Assembly (NCBI GenBank): GCA_910585625.1
Contig: CAJUFQ010000016.1
Coordinates: 1-64,000, forward strand
Length of the DNA: 64,000 bases
Reading direction: 5' to 3'
Source: an uncultured Lachnospiraceae bacterium
GTDB taxonomy: Bacteria; Bacillota; Clostridia; Lachnospirales; Lachnospiraceae
In this document: in pieces, positions 58,301 through 64,000 of the stretch
Layout: each line of letters begins with the position of its first letter
How positions within the stretch are numbered: the first letter of the stretch is position 1
The notes under the pieces: generated by a model
Told to the model about the DNA's origin: nothing
Seen by the model: the letters and a program-made list of their open reading frames with translations, nothing else
Databases searched by the model: none
Translations under genes and position numbers: made by a program

Positions 58301-61300
58301 TAGATTGCATCGCCATTCACGCCTGAGAACGTGCTGTAAGTATAAACTTTCCGTAATTTGAGGTAAGCGTCGAATAACGCATACTGCGCGTCTTCCCTGG
58401 CCGCCGCGTCTGTGGAAGTACTTAACGCTTTGGCTGCCGCCAGCGCCTTGTCGTATGCATCTTTCGTCACCTTAGAATATGTATCCGTAGCAGTTACCTT
58501 GCCTTCACAATAGGTGACCCACTTCTCCAGGGTATCCGGTAACGCCGGGACAGTAAGGTCCGCCGGCTTCTCATAGAGCCTCAGCTCTGAGATATTACAG
58601 TTTCCTGACGCGCCGACCGCATACTTGTAATAACGGTATTCCTTGCCCATGACCTCTGCGGATGCAAACTCGTTCATGTAAGCATAGCTGAGCTTCTCCG
58701 CCTCAGGCGTCTGCGTGATGGTATGCAGCAGATTCCAGGCAACTCCGTCATTGGAACCGTAGAGGGACGCGCCCACGCATCTGTCTGTATATCCGCTTCT
58801 CGGCGCATAGCCATAAGCCGCAATCGCCTTTGCGCTGCCCAGGTCAATCTGCACATAGCCGTTGGAAACGCCGTCAAAGAATGTGCTGAAATCGCCGTCA
58901 ATAACATTTTTCGGAACGTCCGTCGTGCCATTGTTCCATGGCGCGCTTCCGGATATCATGCTCTCCGTAAGCTGGATGTTCTGTTTCTCAAGGTCTAGGC
59001 CGCTCAGATCCAGGGAACTCATGACTTCGGTCTGCATTTTCTTCAGAAGCTCTTCCCTCTTGACATGCTGCTCATCTTTTTCCTTATCGAACGTCACGCC
59101 TTCCACTTCAAACGTAGTGATGGAATTTGCTTTTAACGTAGCGGTAAAACTTCTGTCCGCTGTGTTTGCCGCAGCATTCACACCTGCGGAAACATCTGCC
59201 CAGTTCTCTCCGCCTGTTGACGCGCCGCTGGTACGGTGTGCGGTAATCTTGCTTCCCATGGTCTCAAATCTGCTTAAGTCAAACTTCCATGTCTTATCTT
59301 CGCCTGCCGTATTGACTGCCACGATGACAGCTTTATTTCCTTGCTTATCATAAGCCACCAATGTATTTTCCGTATCGCTGGTACCCATGATGGTATAGCC
59401 TGGGCGGATGTACTTGGAGAACTGCCCATATGCGTAATATTTCCTGGTCAGCACAAGTTCTTTGTTGTTGTGGTCGCCGATAGCGATTCCCCACCAGCCC
59501 TTGTTCTCCGGATCGTACATAATCTCGCCGCTGTCATTTTTCATTGTCTTCAATTCTTCAATGGAATCCGCGTCGAACTCGTTTTTCGCATCTACGTTGA
59601 GATCCACAGCGTTCCACATAATCCAGGCGGAACTCTTAAGCCCATTGATATCCGTGATGATCCTCTGGGCAAATCCCAGGCCTGCCGCCATCTCGCCGGC
59701 ATTCGTGCCTGCCCTGCTCGCACCGTCAATCTCAGACATCCACAGGTTCTTGCCTGCCCGCTGTGCTAATGCAGACAGCTCCGCACGCTTGGAACCGCCG
59801 TATGTATGGGTATCAATTCGTGTGATGGCTTCTTTTGCCGCGCCCGATAATTTGTTATATGAGGTAATTGCCGTATCGATGCTGGTCTCGTCCGTACCTG
59901 AGAGGATGATGTTTTCCAATACCGCTTTCACCTTCGGGTCGCTTTCCTTTGCAGCTTTCTTCGCCAGCTCCTCCTTGAAGGTGACAATCATCTTCGATTC
60001 AGACTCTCCCTGGTCAAAATGGCAGCCTTCCTGCTTCGCGCTGTTTGCGCCCCAATAGCTTGTGAAAGGCTCGTTCATGGCCGTCGCGCTCGTAAAGTCC
60101 ACGATGCCTGCCTCGGCATAATGCGCAATCACGTCTGCCATATAAGCAGCAAACGCATGGTAGGAATCCGCGCGCAGATTATCCTTGCTGGAATCTGTCG
60201 CTCCAGAGGTACAGCCGCTGTTGGTCATGAAATAGGGCGGGGAATTGGAAAATGCCTCCGCAATGAATTCATCGCCGCTTGCCTGCATGGCTTTCACCAA
60301 AACGTTCCTCTGGTTTGCATCCTTGCTCCAGTCATAATTCCAGGCATAGCCGCACTCCTCGTCTGCCCTGTCGAATTTCTGCTCATACCATGCGACCGGG
60401 TGCTGCTTTGTATCGATTTTGGTCACATCTTTCCAGTAGCCCGGCATATCGGAATCCGAACGCTTAATGTGCGCTTTGTGCAAGAATGGGTCTGCCTCCG
60501 GCAGCTTGCCTTCCTTGGATGTCTCGACTACAAGCATCTTCACGGGATCCATCGTCCAGTCGTTCTTTCCTGCGACTTCAATCGTGTTCGCGCCGCTCTT
60601 TAGAGCGACCCCGCGGATGGTTGCCAGGAACAAGGCTTTCTTGTTTCCCTCAGCAATCTTATTGTTCTGAAGTTCTGCATTGTCTACAACCTTCACGCTG
60701 TTATTGTCATTATTGACCCTGATTGCAACGTCCCTGTTGGAGGTCGCGTCATGGAACAGGATGATTTTGACCGTGTAATCCCCTGCAGCCGTGGCATTCA
60801 CCGTGTAGTGCAGATTATCGCCGTCTCCCTTCTCACCGTCCAGCTGCTTGACATATCCTACATTCTTGAATTTGCCGACAGCCGTACCCTTAGTGATGCC
60901 GAAATCCGCATCTGAAACGGTATACGTTGCGTTTTCTAAATCTCCTCCCTCTGACACAGACATTTTCGCCCCATCATAGGTCAGCTTGCCCGCTTCTTTC
61001 TCAATGCCGAACACCTCTGCGGCGTCGTTTGGCGTAACCAGCGGCAAATCGCCGGTATAATCGCCGCCGCCCACATTGTAACGGCCGATGTTAAGCCCCA
61101 GGCCCTCATCCTTATGGAAGAAAGCCGTCGCCGCTTTCTGGGCCATTGTGTCATCGTAACCCAGGCGGTTCGCCCACCAGCAAAGGGACGTACCCCAGCC
61201 TTCAAACTCTCCCAGTCCGTCACCATCCGTATCGTTGAACGGCGACGCCTGATCTGGGAGTACCTTCACTGTCGCATCTTGTGCCACTGCTTTCGCAGTC

Positions 61301-61401
61301 CCGCCTGCCGCGTATGCCTGGCTGCTTCCATCCACAGGCAATGCTGTCAGCACGAGGGCCGCTGCGAGGATGGCGCTGATGCCTTTTTTGAATCCTCTCA
61401 T
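55378..61401 (-). CDS. Giant secreted GH30 + GH43 enzyme, candidate bifunctional type II galactanase
   Basis: A 2007-residue protein. Signal peptide 1-32; a GH30-like TIM barrel and beta-sandwich (about 45-770) starting GWGTSLCWWANRLGY, with probable acid/base Glu444 (TAMNEP) and nucleophile Glu557 (WMSEIDG). A CBM6/35-like domain (about 150-295) is nested inside it. A CBM32/F5-8-like domain (about 810-945) and a FIVAR-like repeat follow, then a GH43 domain (about 1020-1412; IQAHGGQVQ, ERPKMIYN, RDMNLFKDDDG, SREAPAMF, FTQST), a Big_4-like domain (about 1425-1500), another CBM (about 1503-1670), two FIVAR repeats, a Big-like domain and an FN3-like tail. The GH30 part resembles endo-beta-1,6-galactanases and the GH43 part exo-beta-1,3-galactanases (subfamily 24). 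Its promoter carries galactose-type operator boxes. Activities are inferred from family motifs. Confidence 0.82.
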   Translation of the reverse strand: MRGFKKGISAILAAALVLTALPVDGSSQAYAAGGTAKAVAQDATVKVLPDQASPFNDTDGDGLGEFEGWGTSLCWWANRLGYDDTMAQKAATAFFHKDEGLGLNIGRYNVGGGDYTGDLPLVTPNDAAEVFGIEKEAGKLTYDGAKMSVSEGGDLENATYTVSDADFGITKGTAVGKFKNVGYVKQLDGEKGDGDNLHYTVNATAAGDYTVKIILFHDATSNRDVAIRVNNDNNSVKVVDNAELQNNKIAEGNKKALFLATIRGVALKSGANTIEVAGKNDWTMDPVKMLVVETSKEGKLPEADPFLHKAHIKRSDSDMPGYWKDVTKIDTKQHPVAWYEQKFDRADEECGYAWNYDWSKDANQRNVLVKAMQASGDEFIAEAFSNSPPYFMTNSGCTSGATDSSKDNLRADSYHAFAAYMADVIAHYAEAGIVDFTSATAMNEPFTSYWGANSAKQEGCHFDQGESESKMIVTFKEELAKKAAKESDPKVKAVLENIILSGTDETSIDTAITSYNKLSGAAKEAITRIDTHTYGGSKRAELSALAQRAGKNLWMSEIDGASRAGTNAGEMAAGLGFAQRIITDINGLKSSAWIMWNAVDLNVDAKNEFDADSIEELKTMKNDSGEIMYDPENKGWWGIAIGDHNNKELVLTRKYYAYGQFSKYIRPGYTIMGTSDTENTLVAYDKQGNKAVIVAVNTAGEDKTWKFDLSRFETMGSKITAHRTSGASTGGENWADVSAGVNAAANTADRSFTATLKANSITTFEVEGVTFDKEKDEQHVKREELLKKMQTEVMSSLDLSGLDLEKQNIQLTESMISGSAPWNNGTTDVPKNVIDGDFSTFFDGVSNGYVQIDLGSAKAIAAYGYAPRSGYTDRCVGASLYGSNDGVAWNLLHTITQTPEAEKLSYAYMNEFASAEVMGKEYRYYKYAVGASGNCNISELRLYEKPADLTVPALPDTLEKWVTYCEGKVTATDTYSKVTKDAYDKALAAAKALSTSTDAAAREDAQYALFDAYLKLRKVYTYSTFSGVNGDAIYDNNGELIQAHGGQVQKITYDYDYNGNGQIDADEHEFWYWIGEDKTNDYRPCPGVHVYISKDMYNWKDMGCVLRTVDSWKTFTTDKYFTDLYGDLTEEQQRAVYADIWTDNGATDSGCVIERPKMIYNDKTKQYVIWFHADGQTPDSTGGNYAKAKAGVAVSKSPFGPFKMQGSYLLNYVDGLTQGFADGHGNVRDMNLFKDDDGTGYVIYSSDGNANMYIAKLNNSYTNIAKANDKGAVQGIDFSVNFVGESREAPAMFKYKGKYYMITSGCTGWSPNQAKYAVADEPLGPWTMVGDPCTDEDANTTYFTQSTCVIPVDAASGKFIYMGDRWYNPEVTKGPGAGGSLRNSRYVWLPIEFTTDGEIMIRRYNDWNLNVFAGIEAYELMTKLPATAKTIDELKNLPKEVSIKLASEEAAQTASVTWDLETLPAEKTLGEVTVTGTMKYTKDGQQYSRPITHKITLLNDKLIYFFDCAAEVSAYVDTLKGDSAIALRNEQADQEYTVENRAGYTGNNGGEGIGGSDTEYDFGVKIEGDDMWSQGYWATKGKSIDYAFILEAGTYTVATGYHEWWSGDRKTKITVSANGETLASSEEFAVAGSKSLQENVDFTLAENAKVTVSITGNGADPILSWIGLIQNTKTGEFAAVDTKELEELIGNAEKVEKGSYTDASWTKFQEALKKAKETQKYVLSTADDIAAVNAELADAMAALQTPKEYLQSTIDQIAISDTNEGNYEKDAMWEYYEQVLASAKELLNKEGLTEAEAEEALKDLRDTIDLLTPVPEKPEQPVKKDQVISVNTKVTKVWGSKAFSLGAKVKTGDGKLSYATSDKKVAVYDTKSKKIVLKGTGVCTITVTASETTNYKKKSVKVTLTVNPKKATVKTLKPGKKNLKVTWAKDAKATGYEVQCCLKKNFKSGVKKVTIKKANIVSKTFKSLKKGRVYNVRVRAYKTVKVNGKSKKLTGAWSAVKTSKKIK

Positions 61402-61547
61402 CTTTCTCTTCTCCTTTTCTTATTTTTTAGCGCGAGGCGTTCCCTTCCATCCATAAGATCCCGGATTGACTGCCCTTCCCTGCCTGCGCACGGCTTGCCT
61501 CCGCCTGCAGGAAACTCAGATTGTCCCACCTTGCAACTATTACCCTT

Positions 61548-61589
61548 ATTCTAAAATTTTTTAGTAAATTTTTCAAGCTATTTACTAAA
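61548..61589 (-). promoter_or_regulatory. Galactanase-operon promoter with two galactose-type operator boxes
   Basis: Minus-strand TTGAAA (61576-61571), 17-base spacer, TAGAAT (61553-61548). TTTACTAAA (61568-61560) lies inside the spacer, and TTTAGTAAA (61589-61581) lies just upstream of -35, 21 bases away. At galK the spacing of boxes is 20 bases and the spacer box occupies almost the same position. Confidence 0.8.
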
Positions 61590-61627
61590 ATTATAAACAG
61601 GATTATCACTTTTCAGTAAAAACATAC

Positions 61628-61667
61628 AAAAAACCAGGGGTGAAATACTGCATTCTGCCACCCCTGG
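61628..61667 (-). terminator. Terminator of the dapF-dapL operon
   Basis: CCAGGGGTG and CACCCCTGG (61634-61642 / 61659-61667) form a perfect 9-bp stem, followed on the minus strand by six Ts (61633-61628). Confidence 0.88.
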
Positions 61668-61745
61668 CTTCCAATAATTTCCTCATGATAATCCGCGTTG
61701 CGCGACCCGTGAGACTAACTTCCCCTGGCCGGAGCAGCAGTCGTT

Positions 61746-62960
61746 TTATAGCTTGCGGATCCGCTCCAATGCCCCGAGCGTGTTCTCATAACTGCCGAAC
61801 GCCGTCAGCCGGAAATACCCTTCCCCGCTTGGGCCAAAGCCGGAACCAGGCGTCCCTACCACGTTGGCATTGTGAAGCAGATAGTCAAAGAACTCCCACG
61901 ACGTCATCTTGTCCGGCGTCTTCAGCCAGATATAAGGCGCGTTGACGCCGCCAAACACTGTGTACCCTGCCTCCTGCAGGCCTGACTTGATCATGGATGC
62001 GTTCTTCATGTAATACGCCACCTGCTCTTTCAGCTGCGCCTTTCCTTGCGGGCTGTAGGTCGCTTCCCCGGCACGCTGCACGATGTACGGGGCCCCATTG
62101 AACTTCGTGCCATGGCGGCGCGTCCACATACCGTGCAGGGAAACGTCCCCGCATTTCAGATCCTTGGGTACCACGGCATAGCCAAGGCGCACGCCGGTAA
62201 ACCCGGCATTCTTGGAAAAACTCTTTAACTCGATGGCACAAGTCTTAGCTCCCTCGCATTCGTAGATAGAATGCGCCACGTCTGATTCGGAGATATATGC
62301 CTCATAGGCGCCATCATAAATAATCACAGCCCCTGATTTATTGGCATAATCCACCCATTCCTGCAGCTGCGCCTTGGTAATCGTAGTACCTGTGGGGTTA
62401 TTAGGCAGGCACAGGTAAATCATGTCCGGTGTCTCTTTGGGGAATTCCGGCACGAACCCATTTTCCATGGTACAAGGCATATAGATGACGTCGCTCCAGG
62501 TCTCGGATCGCGCATCATACACCCCTGTCCTGCCAGACATCACGTTAGAATCCACATAAACCGGGTAAACCGGGTCGCAGACGGCAATGCGGTTCTTCGG
62601 CCCGAAAATCTCCTGGATATTGGCAGAATCGCTTTTCGCGCCGTCAGAGACAAAAATCTCATCTGCAGAGATATCGCAGCCCCTGGATTTATAGTCATTT
62701 TCCACAATCGCATCCCGCAGGAAATCATACCCCAAATCCGGGGCATAGCCATGGAATGTCTCCGCCTTGCCCATCTCGTCGACAGCCTTGTGCATAGCCT
62801 CAATGACTGCCGGAGCCAACGGCTGCGTAACGTCGCCGATGCCCAATCGGATAATGTCTTTGCCCGGGTTCGCCTCCGTAAAAGCCGCTACTTTTTTCGC
62901 GATAGTACTAAATAAATAACTTCCTGGTAACTTCTGGTAATTCTCATTAATCTGAAACAT
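61746..62960 (-). CDS. dapL: LL-diaminopimelate aminotransferase
   Basis: A 404-residue class I aminotransferase that converts tetrahydrodipicolinate directly to LL-diaminopimelate. Conserved features are IRLGIGDVTQPL, ETFHGYAPDLGYDFLRDAI, the Schiff-base lysine in SFSKNAGFTGVRLGY and NPTGTT. This bypasses the succinylase/acetylase steps of the classical pathway. AAGGAGG precedes the ATG, and the gene lies 11 bases after dapF. With dapA, dapB and dapF in the same window the organism evidently uses the aminotransferase variant for peptidoglycan and lysine. Confidence 0.95.
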   Translation of the reverse strand: MFQINENYQKLPGSYLFSTIAKKVAAFTEANPGKDIIRLGIGDVTQPLAPAVIEAMHKAVDEMGKAETFHGYAPDLGYDFLRDAIVENDYKSRGCDISADEIFVSDGAKSDSANIQEIFGPKNRIAVCDPVYPVYVDSNVMSGRTGVYDARSETWSDVIYMPCTMENGFVPEFPKETPDMIYLCLPNNPTGTTITKAQLQEWVDYANKSGAVIIYDGAYEAYISESDVAHSIYECEGAKTCAIELKSFSKNAGFTGVRLGYAVVPKDLKCGDVSLHGMWTRRHGTKFNGAPYIVQRAGEATYSPQGKAQLKEQVAYYMKNASMIKSGLQEAGYTVFGGVNAPYIWLKTPDKMTSWEFFDYLLHNANVVGTPGSGFGPSGEGYFRLTAFGSYENTLGALERIRKL

Positions 62961-62971
62961 AATATCCTCCT

Positions 62972-63829
62972 TTAATCTCTGCCGTTAAAATCCGGCAGCT
63001 CAATCTCACCTTCAAAGACCTCCGCCGCCGGCCCTATCATAAACACGGAAGCATCGCCGCCGGCCCAGGCAATTTCCAGTTCTCCGCCCATAAGATGGAC
63101 AGTGACCTCATGCTTCGTCCTGCCATTTAAAATAGCAGCCACGACTGTGGCACAAGTGCCGGTCCCGCAGGCCAGGGTCTCCCCGCTGCCCCGCTCCCAC
63201 ACGCGCATACGCAGCGTGGAATCGTCCAGCACATTGACGAATTCCGTGTTTATCCGCCTTGGGAACCGCTGATGGTTCTCAAACAATGGCCCGATTTCCT
63301 CCAGCTTGAGGCTCCTTACGTCCTCTTCCAGGAAGACCACGCAGTGTGGATTTCCCATGGATACCGCCGTCATCTTATAACTCTTTCCCCCTACTTCAAT
63401 GGGCGCGTCAATCACCTGTTCGCTATCGGCAATCACCGGGATCTGCGCCGCCACAAGGCCGGGGGGGCCCATGTCTACCTTCACACGGGAGACTTTGCCC
63501 GCTTCCAGTTCCAAATCCAGATATTTGATGCCGGCAAGAGTATCGACGCTGATTTTTGTCTTATCTGCCATCCCGCGGTCATAGACATATTTGCCCACGC
63601 AGCGGATGGCATTTCCGCACATCTCGCCCTGGGAACCGTCTGCGTTGTACATTGCCATCTCAAAATCGGCGCGCTCCGAGGGTTTGATGAGAATCAGCCC
63701 GTCCCCCCCGACGCCAAAATGCCTGTCGCTTAAAAACTTCGACGCCTCTGATGGGTGTGAAACTCGTTCCTCAAAACAATTTATGTAGATATAATCATTC
63801 CCTGCACCCTGCATTTTCGTAAATCTCAT
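62972..63829 (-). CDS. dapF: Diaminopimelate epimerase
   Basis: A 285-residue cofactor-independent epimerase that converts LL- to meso-diaminopimelate. The two catalytic cysteine motifs GEMCGNAIRC (about residues 70-79) and ACGTGTCATV (about 222-231) and the N-terminal MQGAGNDYIYI are complete. AAAGGAG precedes the ATG. It lies 23 bases downstream of the ANTAR-protein gene and immediately before dapL, forming a diaminopimelate operon ended by the terminator at 61628. Confidence 0.96.
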   Translation of the reverse strand: MRFTKMQGAGNDYIYINCFEERVSHPSEASKFLSDRHFGVGGDGLILIKPSERADFEMAMYNADGSQGEMCGNAIRCVGKYVYDRGMADKTKISVDTLAGIKYLDLELEAGKVSRVKVDMGPPGLVAAQIPVIADSEQVIDAPIEVGGKSYKMTAVSMGNPHCVVFLEEDVRSLKLEEIGPLFENHQRFPRRINTEFVNVLDDSTLRMRVWERGSGETLACGTGTCATVVAAILNGRTKHEVTVHLMGGELEIAWAGGDASVFMIGPAAEVFEGEIELPDFNGRD

Positions 63830-63852
63830 GAATTACTCCTTTCTCAGCCGAG

Positions 63853-64000
63853 TCAGCCCATCATGCTCAGAATCATCTGTGCCGCCTCCGCCAGCCCTGT
63901 GCCGCTGTCCATGCTGCTTTTCTGCAGATAGCGGTGGGCCTCCTGCTCGGTCATGCTGTTGCGCTCCATCAAGACTTCCTTCGCCTCTTGTATCATCTGT
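63853..64000 (-). CDS. ANTAR-domain protein, C-terminal end (partial)
   Basis: The last 48 codons, read in from beyond the window end to the TGA at 63855-63853. The peptide (AKEVLMERNSMTEQEAHRYL, then SMDSGTGLAEAAQMIL) is the RNA-binding three-helix ANTAR domain of antitermination response regulators such as NasT/AmiR or EutV. The N-terminal receiver or sensor part is outside the window. It precedes dapF by 23 bases, so co-transcription is possible. ANTAR proteins bind paired hairpins in leader RNAs; targets here are unknown. Confidence 0.85.
   Translation of the reverse strand, partial: QMIQEAKEVLMERNSMTEQEAHRYLQKSSMDSGTGLAEAAQMILSMMG

Larger units (their letters stand above)
61402..61745. 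other. Intergenic region: galactanase-operon promoter/leader and dapL terminator
   Basis: The 344 bases hold, from the dapL end, its terminator (61628-61667), the operator boxes (61560-61589), the galactanase promoter (61548-61576) and a leader of about 140 bases ending in AAAGGAGAAG. I see no gene and no known riboswitch. Confidence 0.7.

Overview
The window reads as a chromosomal segment of a gut-type anaerobic Firmicute, most likely a Lachnospiraceae-like clostridium. The basis is gene content and style: secreted multi-modular proteins ending in lysine-rich Big/FN3-like tails, a HemZ-type radical SAM enzyme, the diaminopimelate aminotransferase route to lysine (dapA, dapB, dapL, dapF), an eukaryote-like long IleS, strong AGGAGG-type ribosome binding sites and sigma-A promoters with 17-bp spacers. 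No rRNA, tRNA, CRISPR array, intact transposon or prophage is visible. The assignment is inference from content; no database was searched.

Layout. 1-0.7 kb: the end of a metal P-type ATPase and an ArsR-type regulator that breaks off in its DNA-binding region. 0.7-3.6 kb: a minus-strand operon (unknown protein, MBL-fold hydrolase, hemZ). 3.7-5.4 kb: a promoter, a preQ1-I riboswitch with a terminator switch, a radical SAM protein and a YhhQ transporter, together a queuosine-precursor salvage unit. 5.5-7.9 kb: two exported proteins and an EpsG-like membrane protein. 8-16.5 kb: housekeeping genes (nadA, an aminotransferase with a LacI regulator, dapB, dapA, cobO, a two-OB-fold Ssb, cyclophilin, a degenerate MinD-like ATPase). 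16.5-24.4 kb: a cell-wall amidase, then an AT-richer two-component/ABC-exporter island with shared 11-bp operator repeats. 24.5-29.3 kb: hflX and a large secreted RCC1-repeat protein. 29.4-33.6 kb: galK-galT and a divergent LacI-family regulator. 33.7-46.8 kb: polysaccharide deacetylase, TPR lipoprotein, DMT transporter, glycogen phosphorylase, ileS, an ECF sigma/anti-sigma pair and a Q/G/Y-rich membrane protein. 46.9-50.5 kb: three small unknown genes and typA. 50.6-61.6 kb: a three-gene secreted-enzyme operon. 61.7-64 kb: dapL, dapF and the end of an ANTAR-domain protein.

The most interesting system is a candidate type II arabinogalactan (beta-1,3/1,6-galactan) utilisation regulon. A 2007-residue secreted enzyme appears to carry a GH30-type endo-beta-1,6-galactanase and a GH43_24-type exo-beta-1,3-galactanase in one chain. 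It is followed by a beta-helix protein with the same C-terminal modules and by a PrsA/SurA-like lipoprotein foldase. Its promoter and the galK promoter 29 kb away share the same architecture, with TTTACTAAA operator boxes placed at nearly the same position between -35 and -10. The galactose LacI-family gene next to galK has a perfect TTTAGTAAATTTACTAAA palindrome upstream. The simplest model is that one GalR-like repressor couples extracellular galactan breakdown to intracellular galactose catabolism.

A second coherent unit is the preQ1-riboswitch/QueL-like/YhhQ salvage operon. A third is the two-component system whose operator repeats occur both at its own promoter and at the neighbouring ABC exporter operon.
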